Positions 7,003 to 15,789 of a stretch of DNA of 26,351 nt are shown piece after piece. The notes below the pieces were generated by a model that was not told the origin of the DNA, did not search any database, and saw only the letters and a list, made by a program, of their open reading frames with translations. A program made the translations under genes and the position numbers. Every line of letters begins with the position of its first letter. Within the stretch, counting starts at the first letter, position 1. This DNA comes from Bacteroidales bacterium (lineage in GTDB: Bacteria > Bacteroidota > Bacteroidia > Bacteroidales > UBA3824): positions 1 to 26,351 of the forward strand of contig JAEDDH010000034.1 in the NCBI GenBank assembly GCA_016293845.1. Reading direction: 5' to 3'.

Positions 7003-8448
7003 ATGTCAGATAGAATGACAAAATTCCGCTGGGTGATTTGTTCGCTGCTTTTTGTGGCAACTACGGTGAATTATCTCGACCGTCAGGTGCTTTCTCTTAC
7101 TTGGAAAGACTTTATCGCCCTCGACTTCCATTGGAACGACAATGATTATGGCAACATCACTGCCGTATTTTCAATCTTTTACGCCGTGATTTCGCTCTTT
7201 GCTGGCAAGTTTATCGACTGGATGGGCACCAAAAAGGGCTACATCTGGGCAATTGTAATTTGGTCGGTGGGCGCGTGCCTTCACGCTGCCTGCGGCGTTA
7301 CCACTATGTCGCTTGCCGGAATTGACAATGTGGAGGCTCTCCGCGCTATCGAAAAAGGCTCTGAAATTGCATTGACGGTATCCACTATCAGCGTTTGGCT
7401 GTTTCTTAGCTGCCGTATAATACTTGCCACTGGCGAGGCGGGCAACTTCCCTGCTGCTATCAAAGTAACCGCCGAATATTTCCCCAAAAAGGACCGCGCT
7501 TACGCAACGTCGATTTTTAACGCAGGAGCATCTGTGGGCGCACTTGCCGCACCGCTTACCATTCCTCTTTTGGCTAACAGTATGGGCTGGGAGATGGCTT
7601 TCATCATCATCGGTTCTATCGGTTTTATCTGGGCGGGATTATGGCTCTGGCTATATTCTGCACCGTCGAAAAGCAAGCTCGTAAACCAAGCCGAACTTGC
7701 TTACATCGAATCCGACAAGTCTACCGAGGCACAGGCTTCTGACGCAAAAACCGACAACGACGGACCAAAATTCTCGATTCTCGATTGCTTTAAATATCGT
7801 CAAACTTGGGCGTTTATCGTTGGCAAGTTTATGACCGACGGCGTTTGGTGGTTTTTCCTCTTTTGGGCACCAGCATATTTCTCCGAACTTGGCTATCCGT
7901 CCACATCTACAATGGGTCAGTTGCTGATATTCATACTCTACGCTATTGTTACAGCGGTGTCGATTGTTGGTGGCTATCTCCCCAAGATTTTTGTAGAAAA
8001 ACTCGGTATGAACCCCTACGCCGGACGTATGAGGGCTATGCTTATATTCGCATTCTTGCCAATATTTGCAATGTTTGCACAGCCGTTGGCAAGTACTTCG
8101 GTTTGGTGGCCTTGCATAATTATTGGTCTCGCCGGCGCAGGACATCAGGCTTGGTCGGCCAACCTCTATTCTACCATTGGCGATATGTTTCCCAAATCTG
8201 CCATTGCAACTATCACTGGTATAGGTACTTTGTTTGGCGGACTTTGTTCGTTTGCAATCAACAAATGCTCTGGAAAACTATTCACTCACGCTGAGGAACT
8301 TGGTGAAGGATTCACATTCTTTGGCGTAACGGGCAAACCCGCCGCATATATGATGGTGTTCTGCTATTGCGCTGTGGCTTACCTAATTGCGTGGGTAATA
8401 ATGAAGACCTTAGTGCCAAAATGCAAACCGATTGTTCATAATTCATAA
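7003..8448 (+). CDS. exuT: Hexuronate transporter, major facilitator superfamily (ExuT-like)
   Basis: This 481-aa inner-membrane protein has about 12 membrane segments and imports glucuronate/galacturonate by proton symport. The N-terminus FRWVICSLLFVATTVNYLDR and the next block WKDFIALDFHWNDNDYGNIT are typical of the anion:cation symporter (ExuT) branch. GTKKGYIWAIVIWS and the GEAGNFPAAIKVTAEYFPKK block also fit. The start has a strong Shine-Dalgarno sequence (GGGAGGTG, 6992-7000 region), unusual among its neighbours. The last residues (VHNS) and the stop codon are encoded by an AT-rich repeat that begins about 8436, so the C-terminus may have been altered by repeat insertion. Partner genes are uxaC downstream and the GH43-like gene upstream. 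Confidence 0.92.
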   Translation: MSDRMTKFRWVICSLLFVATTVNYLDRQVLSLTWKDFIALDFHWNDNDYGNITAVFSIFYAVISLFAGKFIDWMGTKKGYIWAIVIWSVGACLHAACGVTTMSLAGIDNVEALRAIEKGSEIALTVSTISVWLFLSCRIILATGEAGNFPAAIKVTAEYFPKKDRAYATSIFNAGASVGALAAPLTIPLLANSMGWEMAFIIIGSIGFIWAGLWLWLYSAPSKSKLVNQAELAYIESDKSTEAQASDAKTDNDGPKFSILDCFKYRQTWAFIVGKFMTDGVWWFFLFWAPAYFSELGYPSTSTMGQLLIFILYAIVTAVSIVGGYLPKIFVEKLGMNPYAGRMRAMLIFAFLPIFAMFAQPLASTSVWWPCIIIGLAGAGHQAWSANLYSTIGDMFPKSAIATITGIGTLFGGLCSFAINKCSGKLFTHAEELGEGFTFFGVTGKPAAYMMVFCYCAVAYLIAWVIMKTLVPKCKPIVHNS

Positions 8449-8520
8449 TTTGTAATTCATAATTCATAATTCCATCCGGCAGCAGCCAATTATGCATTAT
8501 GCATTATGAATTATGCATTA
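8436..8520. repeat. AT-rich ATTCATAAT/ATGCATTAT palindromic repeat
   Basis: The left half (8436-8471) is made of repeated TAATTCATAA words. The right half (8488-8520) is made of ATTATGCATT words, roughly the inverse, so the two can fold back across a GC-rich centre (CCATCCGGCAGCAGCC). A related element occurs at 14070-14129 after kdgK. The exuT stop codon lies inside this element. Confidence 0.65.
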
Positions 8521-8536
8521 AAAAAACTTTTTTGAA

Positions 8537-9937
8537 ATGAAAACATTTATAACAGATAATTTTTTATTAAAAAATCAAACTGCCCAGACTTTATATAATC
8601 AGTTTGCCAAAAATCAGCCAATTATCGACTATCACTGCCACCTTTCACCTAAGATGATAGCCGAAAACCACAAGTTCGACAATATTGCCCAGGCGTGGCT
8701 CTATGGCGACCATTACAAGTGGCGTGCTATGCGTGCCAATGGTATCAATGAAAAATTTGTAACAGGTAATGCCTCTGATTATGAGAAATTTAAGGCTTGG
8801 GCGCAAACCGTGCCCTATGCTCTCCGCAATCCGCTCTATCATTGGACTCACCTCGAACTCAAAGACTATTTCGATATTGATATTCTTTTGAATCCCGATT
8901 CTGCCGACGAAATTTGGAACAAGACCTCCGAATTGCTTTCGCAAGATGATTTCCGCGTATGGGGATTGCTCAAAAAAATGAATGTGGAGACACTCTGCAC
9001 CACCGACGACCCTGTGGATTCGCTTGAATATCATATCCAAATCAAAAATAGCGACTGCCCCATAAAAGTGTTGCCCGCTTGGCGACCCGACAAGGCTTCG
9101 GAGGTGTCTGACCCTAAGGCTTACAACCAATATGTCGACAAACTCGCCGAGGTTTCGGGTGTGGATATCAACTCGTTTAACGCGCTGTTTGACGCCTTAG
9201 ACCGCCGTATCGACCATTTTCACGATTGCGGATGCCGTTTGGCAGATTTTGGATTGGATTTTCTCTATTCCGAATCGTATTCCGACGCCGAAATCGAAAA
9301 CATTTTCCAAAAAGTGCGCACAGGTTACAGCCTTACCGCCGAAGAAATTCTCAAATTTAAGAGCGCAGCCCTCTATCGTTTTGCTGTTCAGGTTCACAAA
9401 AAAGGCTGGACGCAGCAGTTCCACGCTGGACCAATTCGCAACAACAATACCCGTTTGCTTACATCGCTTGGTCCCGACACAGGTTTCGACAGCATCGGCG
9501 ATTTTTCGCAAGCGCAGAGTATGGCAAGATTTTTAGACAAAATGGATTCTACCGACCAACTTGCCAAAACCATACTTTATAATATCAATCCTGCCGACAA
9601 CGAGGTGTTTGCCACAATGATAGGCAACTTTCAAGACGGCAGCGTGCCCGGCAAAATGCAGTGGGGTTCGGCGTGGTGGTTTTTGGATCAGAAAGACGGC
9701 ATCGAAAAACAACTCAACTGCCTGAGTTGCCACGGTTTGCTGAGCCGCTTTGTAGGAATGTTGACCGACAGCCGCAGTTTCCTCTCGTATCCGCGTCACG
9801 AATATTTCCGCCGCATACTCTGCAACATCCTCGGCACCGACGTAGAAAACAACGAACTCCCCGACGACATCAACCTTCTCGGCAATATGGTAAGCGACAT
9901 TTGCTACCGCAACGCCAAACAGTATTTTGGATTTTAA
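8537..9937 (+). CDS. uxaC: Glucuronate isomerase (uronate isomerase)
   Basis: This 466-aa cytoplasmic enzyme converts glucuronate to fructuronate (and galacturonate to tagaturonate). Its length matches the UxaC family (about 470 aa). The amidohydrolase-fold metal motif is present at the N-terminus (IIDYHCHLSP, H33 and H35). Further conserved blocks are WLYGDHYKWRAMRANGI, ETLCTTDDPVDSLEYH, KVLPAWRPDKA, QFHAGPIRNNNTRLL, MQWGSAWWFLDQKDGIEKQL and GMLTDSRSFLSYPRHEYFRR. It lies 88 bp after exuT, separated only by an AT-rich repeat, so the pair probably shares a transcript. Confidence 0.96.
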   Translation: MKTFITDNFLLKNQTAQTLYNQFAKNQPIIDYHCHLSPKMIAENHKFDNIAQAWLYGDHYKWRAMRANGINEKFVTGNASDYEKFKAWAQTVPYALRNPLYHWTHLELKDYFDIDILLNPDSADEIWNKTSELLSQDDFRVWGLLKKMNVETLCTTDDPVDSLEYHIQIKNSDCPIKVLPAWRPDKASEVSDPKAYNQYVDKLAEVSGVDINSFNALFDALDRRIDHFHDCGCRLADFGLDFLYSESYSDAEIENIFQKVRTGYSLTAEEILKFKSAALYRFAVQVHKKGWTQQFHAGPIRNNNTRLLTSLGPDTGFDSIGDFSQAQSMARFLDKMDSTDQLAKTILYNINPADNEVFATMIGNFQDGSVPGKMQWGSAWWFLDQKDGIEKQLNCLSCHGLLSRFVGMLTDSRSFLSYPRHEYFRRILCNILGTDVENNELPDDINLLGNMVSDICYRNAKQYFGF

Positions 9938-9958
9938 TTGTTTACACAATAGATAATT

Positions 9959-9988
9959 AAAGGGAGAGAATGAGGATTCTCTCCCTTT
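9959..9988 (+). terminator. Hairpin after uxaC, probable terminator
   Basis: AAAGGGAGAGAA (9959-9970) pairs perfectly with TTCTCTCCCTTT (9977-9988) around a 6-nt loop. The following bases (GTTGAAAT) are not a full T run, so termination strength is uncertain. Confidence 0.65.
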
Positions 9989-10018
9989 GTTGAAATATGA
10001 ATTGATTTATTTTATTTT

Positions 10019-10050
10019 TTTGTATTTTTCAAACACAATCCCTATCTTTG
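10019..10050 (+). promoter_or_regulatory. Bacteroidetes-type promoter of the second Rpn gene
   Basis: TTTG (10019-10022), 20 nt, then TATCTTTG (10043-10050). The ATG at 10078 follows after 27 nt. The nuclease gene is therefore transcribed on its own and not as part of the uronate operon. Confidence 0.75.
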
Positions 10051-10077
10051 CACTAAACAAAAAAACTCATTCATATT

Positions 10078-10947
10078 ATGGGACGCTTTGTAAACCCTTT
10101 CACCGATGTAGGCTTCAAGATTGTCTTCGGACAGGAGATAAGCAAACCCTTGTTGCTGCACTTTCTAAATACGCTTTTGGAAGGTGTGGAAGAAATTGTC
10201 GACCTTTCGTTTTCTGACAAAGAGCAGGTTGCCGATTACGACGACGACCGCACATTGATTTCCGATGTGCTCTGCACCACCTCCGACGGCCGTAAGATTA
10301 TCGTTGAGATGCAGAACAAGAAACAAGGTTTCTTTAAGAAACGTAGTCTCTATTACGTAGCCCGTGCCATATCGCGTCAGGGCGAAAGCGGCAAGCAGTG
10401 GCGTTACGACGTTAAGGCTGTGTATTTTGTAGCCTTTATGAATTTTACTCTTCCCGATATGCCCGAGTTCCGCACCGATGTGGTCTTGATGGACTCCCAA
10501 ACCAAAAGAATGTTTTCCGACGACATCAAGATGACCTTCTTACAACTACCGCTCTTTACCAAAGAGGAGGCAGAATGTGAAACAATTTTTGAGAAATGGA
10601 TTTATATATTTAAGAATATGAATATTTTGGAAAGAATGCCGTGGGCAGCACAGAACGCTGTTTTTAATAAATTGTCTGACATAGTTGAGGTAGCGCATCT
10701 CAGCGGCAAGAAGCGCGACGAGTACGAGGCGTCTCTTAAACGCTACCGCGACTCTCTCGACGTATTTGAAACCGCCAAAGAAGACGGCTTGGCAGAAGGA
10801 CGAGCAGAGGGTCGTGCAGAAGGCATCGTCAAAGGTGAACAAAATGCAAAACTCGAAACCGCCAAACGTATGAAATCTAAGGGATTTGACCACTCTACCA
10901 TTGCAGATCTTACTCAGTTATCCATCGAAGAGATTGATAAATTATAA
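10078..10947 (+). CDS. Rpn family recombination-promoting nuclease/putative transposase (copy 2)
   Basis: This 289-aa paralogue of the proteins at 265 and 17716 has the same core positions: VGFKIVF near residue 11, D63 (ISDVLC) and E77-M-Q79 (IIVEMQNKKQ). The helical block YYVARAISRQ follows. The C-terminus has an AEGRAEGRAEG repeat (about residues 240-252) and a tail ending SIEEIDKL. The tail is only distantly like those of copies 1 and 3. It interrupts the uronate cluster between uxaC and the esterase-kdgK pair, with its own promoter. Confidence 0.88.
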   Translation: MGRFVNPFTDVGFKIVFGQEISKPLLLHFLNTLLEGVEEIVDLSFSDKEQVADYDDDRTLISDVLCTTSDGRKIIVEMQNKKQGFFKKRSLYYVARAISRQGESGKQWRYDVKAVYFVAFMNFTLPDMPEFRTDVVLMDSQTKRMFSDDIKMTFLQLPLFTKEEAECETIFEKWIYIFKNMNILERMPWAAQNAVFNKLSDIVEVAHLSGKKRDEYEASLKRYRDSLDVFETAKEDGLAEGRAEGRAEGIVKGEQNAKLETAKRMKSKGFDHSTIADLTQLSIEEIDKL

Positions 10948-11027
10948 TTTTTGCCCCTACTTATTGTAATTTAATATCATAATCGCAATAATAATTAAAA
11001 AGGAAAAACATAATTCATACAAAAAAA

Positions 11028-13010
11028 ATGAAAGCATCATCAATTATTTTAATATCGTCGGCGATGTTGTTGGCATCGTGCAGCAACGAGCCCGACGCAC
11101 CGCACAAAGACCCTAAATTCGCACTGCCCGCCTTGATTTCCGACGGTATGGTTTTGCAGCGCGACACCGAACTCAACATCTGGGGATTCGCCACTCAAGG
11201 CTCGGAGGTTACCGTTTCGCTCAACGGCTCTTCGGCTTCGGGCGTTACCGACAGCACCGGCAAATGGCGCGTTACATTGCCCAAACAAGATGCCGGCGGC
11301 CCTTACGATTTGGCTGTAAGATACAACCGTCAGCACAATGTGGATTCGCTTTGGTACAACTACGCCGACACTGTGCGCGATGTGATGATAGGCGAGGTGT
11401 GGCTGTGCAGCGGTCAGAGCAATATGGAACTGCCCATCCGCCGCGTCTATTGGAAGTACCCCGGCGTTATCGAAAACTCCGTCAACGACAATATCCGCTA
11501 CTATCAAGTTACCAAAACGCCTTATTTCAAAAATCCGTTGGATACCCTTATCGGAAGTCCCAAATGGCAGAAGGCGTGTCCCGAAAATATCCGCGAGTTT
11601 TCGGCAATTGCCTATTTCTATGCCAAAGACCTTCACGAAAAATTGAATGTGCCTGTGGGAATGATAGTTTCGGCAGTGGGAGGTTCGCCCGCCGAGGCGT
11701 GGATTAGCGAAGAGAGGCTCAAAGAGTTTAAGCTCTATTACGATGATTTGCAGCGTTGCAAAGACGACAACTACGTGAACAACATCAAGAAAGCCGACCG
11801 CGAGGCTGAGCAAAAATGGTACGACAATTATCAGAACATCGACCTCGGCGTTAAGGAAGATTGGAAAAATCCCGACACCGACCTCAAAAAATGGAAGACT
11901 GTTAATGTTCCCTGTCGCATTGCCGACACCAAATTAAAGTTTAAGAGCGGCGTGGTATGGTTTGAACGCAAGATAAAAGTTACCGCCGAGCAAGCCGCCA
12001 AAAAAGCGATGCTGATTATGGGCGTGATTGTGGATTCCGACATTATCTATATCAACGGCACTCAGGTGGGAACCACTGGTTATCAATATCCTCCGCGTCG
12101 CTACGATATTCCCGACGGCGTGCTCCACGAGGGCGATAACACCATTGCCGTGCGTATGATTAGCAATGGCTCTAACGGTGGATTTGTTGCCGACAAGGAT
12201 TATATCATCGATTTCAGCGGCGACACTCTTGATATTTCGGGCAAATGGAGTTTCAAACTTGGTGCTGAGGGTGTTCCTCCCAAGGAGACAACGTTTTTCC
12301 AATACAAGCCCGCTGGACTTTACAACTCTATGATAGCGCCGCTGCTTGGCTACAAATTCAAAGGTATGATGTGGTATCAGGGCGAAAGCAATGTGGAGCG
12401 TTACGAGGAGTATTATTTTCTGATGCAGACACTTATCAGCGATTGGCGCAACCGTTTCGGGTTTGATTTCCCGGTGATGATTGTTCAGTTGCCGCTTTTT
12501 TTGGAGCAGGAGAAAGACCCCTCTAACGGCGGCTGGGCTAATATGCGCGATATTCAAAAACGCATTGCCGACGACACTCCCAACACATATTGCGTATGCA
12601 CCATCGACCTTGGCGAATGGAACGATATTCACCCGCTTGCCAAACAGCCTGTGGCAGAGCGTATTTCGCTTATGGCTCAAAAAAATGTTTACGGCAAAAA
12701 TGTTGTGGCGCAAGGTCCTGTGGCAAATCACGTTTCGGTATTTGGCAACACAGTTTCTATAACATTCGACAACATTGGCGGCGGACTTGTTTCGCGCGAC
12801 AACAAACCCTTGCGTGGATTTGCCCTCAGCGGCGAGGATGGCAAGTTTTATTGGGCCGACGCAGTGATTTCGGGCAACGAGGTAAAGGTTTCGTCCAAAA
12901 AGGTAAAGAATCCGATAGCAGTTCGTTACGCATGGGCAGATAACCCCGGCATCCTCAATTTCTACAACAAAGACGGCCTTCCCGCAATGCCATTTTCGAT
13001 GATTGAGTAA
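11028..13010 (+). CDS. SGNH-type carbohydrate acetylesterase (sialate O-acetylesterase family), lipoprotein
   Basis: This 660-aa envelope lipoprotein has lipobox LLASC (Cys about residue 18) and probably removes acetyl groups from hemicellulose. The SGNH/SASA esterase domain is split by an inserted jelly-roll module (about residues 285-400: GVVWFERKIKV, DIIYINGTQVG, EGDNTIAVRM). Catalytic elements are GQSNM with the nucleophile S131, GMMWYQGESNV, and WNDIHP with D533 and H535. Many such proteins are annotated as sialate O-acetylesterases, but some family members act on acetylated xylan or xyloglucan (CE20). Beside xylanase and uronate genes, plant-polysaccharide deacetylation is the better inference. 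The kdgK start lies only 21 bp after its stop, so they are co-transcribed. Confidence 0.88.
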   Translation: MKASSIILISSAMLLASCSNEPDAPHKDPKFALPALISDGMVLQRDTELNIWGFATQGSEVTVSLNGSSASGVTDSTGKWRVTLPKQDAGGPYDLAVRYNRQHNVDSLWYNYADTVRDVMIGEVWLCSGQSNMELPIRRVYWKYPGVIENSVNDNIRYYQVTKTPYFKNPLDTLIGSPKWQKACPENIREFSAIAYFYAKDLHEKLNVPVGMIVSAVGGSPAEAWISEERLKEFKLYYDDLQRCKDDNYVNNIKKADREAEQKWYDNYQNIDLGVKEDWKNPDTDLKKWKTVNVPCRIADTKLKFKSGVVWFERKIKVTAEQAAKKAMLIMGVIVDSDIIYINGTQVGTTGYQYPPRRYDIPDGVLHEGDNTIAVRMISNGSNGGFVADKDYIIDFSGDTLDISGKWSFKLGAEGVPPKETTFFQYKPAGLYNSMIAPLLGYKFKGMMWYQGESNVERYEEYYFLMQTLISDWRNRFGFDFPVMIVQLPLFLEQEKDPSNGGWANMRDIQKRIADDTPNTYCVCTIDLGEWNDIHPLAKQPVAERISLMAQKNVYGKNVVAQGPVANHVSVFGNTVSITFDNIGGGLVSRDNKPLRGFALSGEDGKFYWADAVISGNEVKVSSKKVKNPIAVRYAWADNPGILNFYNKDGLPAMPFSMIE

Positions 13011-13031
13011 ATTATAAAATAATATCATATA

Positions 13032-14066
13032 ATGACAAAAACAGTAACATTTGGCGAGATAATGCTTCGCCTTGCCGCTCCGGGATATGAGCGGTTTTTG
13101 CAAACAAGCACCTTTAACGCTACTTTCGGCGGCGGCGAGGCCAATGTGGCAGTTAGCCTTGCTAATTATGGCTTGCCCGTTAGTTTTGTAACCCGTTTGC
13201 CCGAAAACGACATTGCTAAGGCGTGCCTGAGAGAATTGCGCGGTTTTGGCGTGGATGTAAACGATGTAATTTTCGGTGGCGACCGCGTGGGTATCTATTA
13301 TCTTGAAACTGGCGCAGTTAGCCGTGCTTCAAAAGTTATTTACGACCGTGCTCATTCGGCTGTTTCGGAAATCAAACCCGGAATGGTAGATTGGAAAAAA
13401 GTTTTCAACGGTGCAGGTTGGTTCCACTGGACAGGCATTACTCCGGCTATTTCGCAAGGTGCGGCAGAGGTTTGCCTGGAGGCTCTCAAAGTGGCAAAAG
13501 AACTCGGCATAACTGTTTCGTGCGACCTCAACTACCGCAAAAACCTTTGGAAATATGGCAAACGCGCCGACGAGGTGATGCCCGAACTCGTTAAATATTG
13601 CGACGTTATCCTTGGCAACGAGGAAGATGCCGAAAAAGCCCTCCTCATTAAGCCCGAAGGTGTTAACATCGAAGGCGGAAAGGTGGTTGCCGAAGCATAT
13701 CTTTCGGTTTCTCAGCAAATTATGAAACGTTTCCCAAACGCCAAAAAAGTTATCACCACACTCCGCAGCAGCATCAATGCCAACCACAACAATTGGGCAG
13801 GCGTGCTCTACGATGGCAAAACCCTCTTTAAATCACCCGAATACCAAATCACTCACATTGTAGACCGTGTGGGCGGTGGCGATTCGTTTATGGGCGGCTT
13901 AATCTATGGTCTTCAAACCTTTACTGGCGACGACCAAAAGGCGTTGAATTTTGCCGTTGCCGCATCGTGCCTCAAACATACCATCTATGGCGACTACAAC
14001 CGCGTATCCGTTGCCGAAGTTGAAAAACTTATGTCTGGCGACGCATCTGGAAGGGTTTCGCGATAG
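13032..14066 (+). CDS. kdgK: 2-keto-3-deoxygluconate kinase (PfkB family)
   Basis: This 344-aa cytoplasmic ribokinase-fold enzyme phosphorylates 2-keto-3-deoxygluconate to KDPG, the step after mannonate/altronate dehydration. The N-terminus TVTFGEIMLRLAAPGYERF and the block FNATFGGGEANVAVSLANYG are typical of KdgK. VSCDLNYRKNLW and the C-terminal anion-hole motif DRVGGGDSFMGGLIYG (catalytic Asp 284) complete the signature. It is the second gene of an operon with the esterase. Uronate context (exuT, uxaC) favours KdgK over other sugar kinases. KDPG aldolase, its usual partner, is not in the window. Confidence 0.93.
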   Translation: MTKTVTFGEIMLRLAAPGYERFLQTSTFNATFGGGEANVAVSLANYGLPVSFVTRLPENDIAKACLRELRGFGVDVNDVIFGGDRVGIYYLETGAVSRASKVIYDRAHSAVSEIKPGMVDWKKVFNGAGWFHWTGITPAISQGAAEVCLEALKVAKELGITVSCDLNYRKNLWKYGKRADEVMPELVKYCDVILGNEEDAEKALLIKPEGVNIEGGKVVAEAYLSVSQQIMKRFPNAKKVITTLRSSINANHNNWAGVLYDGKTLFKSPEYQITHIVDRVGGGDSFMGGLIYGLQTFTGDDQKALNFAVAASCLKHTIYGDYNRVSVAEVEKLMSGDASGRVSR

Positions 14067-14069
14067 ATT

Positions 14070-14129
14070 TAATGCATAATTCATAATGCATAATTCATAA
14101 TTGCCTTATGGCTATGTGAGTTATGCATT
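14070..14129. repeat. AT-rich ATGCATAATTCATAAT repeat
   Basis: Tandem words ATGCATAATTCATA (14071-14102), then a short inverse copy (TTATGCATT, 14121-14129). It is of the same type as the element between exuT and uxaC at 8436-8520. It lies between the kdgK stop and the 3' end of the broken AraC gene. Confidence 0.6.
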
Positions 14130-14131
14130 TT

Positions 14132-14676
14132 TTATTTTTCTTTCAGGTCGGTAAGTTCGCGTTTGCCTTCGCGAAACTCTTTGGGTGTGAGGCTGTAACG
14201 TTTGCGAAACGAGGTGGTAAAATGGCTCTGCGACGATAATCCCAAATCTTGGGCAATGTCGTTGATAGCGCTGTCGCTTGAGCGTACATTCGTTGGTACC
14301 TACCGAATCGTCTACCTCGCTAACATACGGCTTGGCTTCTTCATTTCTCTAACCTGCACTCTTCGGCATGGTGCATTATGTGAATGCTTTCGGGCGACAT
14401 TATGCCCATACTCACCGACCCTACGCCGTGCTCTACATGTTGTCCGTTGATAACCTCGCAAGTTTTGCCGCTTGTTATCACCGAAAAAATCAGAGCCTTT
14501 TGGACGGTGCGGCTGTTTTCTATTGAGCAAGCCTTTCGGGCATAGTAACTATTGTACATCACCAAAGTTTGGTTGTGGATAGCCACCCTTGTGGTGAATG
14601 CGCAACCGTCGCGGATAGTCATTTCGTTAGAAAATATAGTGTCGGGATTGCCCTTGATATCTCCCGCCGACGGCAT
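14132..14676 (-). pseudogene. AraC-family transcriptional regulator remnant
   Basis: Two pieces on the minus strand belong to one gene. The 5' piece (14676 to 14341, 111 codons) starts MPSAGDIKGNPDTIF and reads SVSMGIMSPESIHIMHH near its end, like an AraC N-terminal sensor region. The 3' piece (about 14298 to 14132) encodes INDIAQDLGLSSQSHFTTSF and YSLTPKEFREGK, the unmistakable second helix-turn-helix of AraC proteins. Between them the linker and first HTH are missing and the frames differ, so an internal deletion removed roughly 100 residues. The open frame extends upstream of ATG 14676 without another ATG. Its position beside kdgK suggests it once regulated uronate or xylan genes. Confidence 0.8.
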
Positions 14677-14823
14677 AACTATAGTAACGGGGTTAGCGTC
14701 TCCGCATGTTACAATAGATTTAAACAGATTTGCCCTTTTTCTTTCTTACAAATGTAATGATTTTTGCCCAATTACGGCACAAAATTATCAAAAAAATCCA
14801 CCCTCCTCTGTACATTTTTTGAT

Positions 14824-14831
14824 TATATTTG
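14824..14831 (+). promoter_or_regulatory. -7 element of the EcsC/DUF697-like gene
   Basis: TATATTTG matches TAnnTTTG and ends 31 nt before ATG 14863. It supports that ATG over the in-frame upstream start at 14764. No clear -33 element. Confidence 0.5.
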
Positions 14832-14862
14832 CAACTATACTATCGATAAAATTTTACACACT

Positions 14863-15582
14863 ATGGATATAAAATCAATAATTCTCAAAGCAGTAGACAA
14901 TCCGCAAACCCGTATCAACCGCGAGGCGTTTCTGCGCAACGTGCTCTTCAACTACAAAAAAAATGCGAGCGAGGCTCAGCAGGCTTTGTTTCTCTCAAAT
15001 CCCGTTAAGGCTTTCGGCATCAACGAGATAAACTTTATTGCCGACAAGATTATTAATAACGACCTTTGGCAAACATCCGCCCTTTCGTTTGCTGCGGGAT
15101 TGCCCGGTGGTCCGTGGGGACTTGTGGCTGCTGCTCCTGACATTGCCCAAAATCTCGGCTACTATATTGCCCTGTCGCAAAAGTTGGCTTACCTTTACGG
15201 TGTTAATTTTCATGGACTTACCGACGCCAACGACGAATACCGTCAGAGCAGCGTCCTTCTGTGTCTTGGTTTTATGCTTGGCGTTTCCGACACCGACAAA
15301 GTGGTGCAAACCATCATCGACAATGCTTGGAAAAAATCGGGACGCGAGTTTATTGAGTTTCTTATGAAAACCGTTATTATTCAAGTAGCCAAAAAAATAG
15401 TAACCTCGCTTGGCGAAAATCTCACCAAATGTTCGGCAGCCAACCTTCTTGGCAAGGCGGTTCCCCTGCTTGGCGGCTTAATCTCTGGCGGCCTCACCTA
15501 CGCTGGCTTCAAAAAATCCGCCCTCGCAATGCAGCAAAAACTCATCAAGTATAATGAAGAAGGAGCGATTGAAAATTTGTAG
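14863..15582 (+). CDS. EcsC/DUF697-like hypothetical membrane-associated protein
   Basis: This 239-aa protein has no signal peptide. Its centre has a glycine-rich hydrophobic segment (SFAAGLPGGPWGLVAAAPDI) followed by an amphipathic helix (YYIALSQKLAYLYG). Near the C-terminus is another glycine-rich hydrophobic stretch (GKAVPLLGGLISGGLTYAGF). This pattern recalls EcsC or DUF697-type proteins, which associate with membranes and are of poorly defined function; the assignment rests on pattern only. It is monocistronic and convergent with the radical SAM gene, with two stem-loops between them. Confidence 0.65.
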   Translation: MDIKSIILKAVDNPQTRINREAFLRNVLFNYKKNASEAQQALFLSNPVKAFGINEINFIADKIINNDLWQTSALSFAAGLPGGPWGLVAAAPDIAQNLGYYIALSQKLAYLYGVNFHGLTDANDEYRQSSVLLCLGFMLGVSDTDKVVQTIIDNAWKKSGREFIEFLMKTVIIQVAKKIVTSLGENLTKCSAANLLGKAVPLLGGLISGGLTYAGFKKSALAMQQKLIKYNEEGAIENL

Positions 15583-15622
15583 CATTTATTTTAAAATCAG
15601 TATATTAATCAAAAACCATTCT

Positions 15623-15675
15623 AACGAAATCGGTCGCTAAGTGTCAAAAATCGAGGCTTAGCGACCGTTTTCGTT
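15623..15675. terminator. Strong stem-loop between convergent genes
   Basis: AACGAAATCGGTCGCTAAG (15623-15641) pairs with 15657-15675 over 19 bp with one mismatch. It lies 40 bp after the stop at 15582 and between two convergent genes, so it probably ends transcription in both directions, although only short T runs follow. Confidence 0.7.
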
Positions 15676-15775
15676 GTTATAATTCCCCAAAGTTGCCAAA
15701 AATAACAAACTTTGGGGAATTATAACACTATAATTCCCCAAAGTTGGCTAAAAAATGCAAGTGTGGGGGATTATA
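15676..15775. repeat. Tandem palindromes containing TATAATTCCCCAAAGTT
   Basis: A perfect 19-bp stem (15676-15694 with 15708-15726) contains TTATAATTCCCCAAAGTT. An imperfect copy follows (15729-15746 with 15759-15775). It adjoins the hairpin at 15623-15675. It may be a bidirectional terminator or a mobile palindromic repeat; I do not recognise the family. Confidence 0.7.
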
Positions 15776-15789
15776 CACCCCAAAATCCT

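Noticed and set aside
11934..13103. 389-codon minus-strand ORF opposite the esterase gene
   Set aside because: Antisense shadow of a clear lipoprotein esterase; composition is that of a reverse frame and no motifs are seen.
14552..14872. 106-codon plus-strand ORF opposite the AraC remnant
   Set aside because: It lies antisense to the regulator remnant and runs through the promoter of the next gene.
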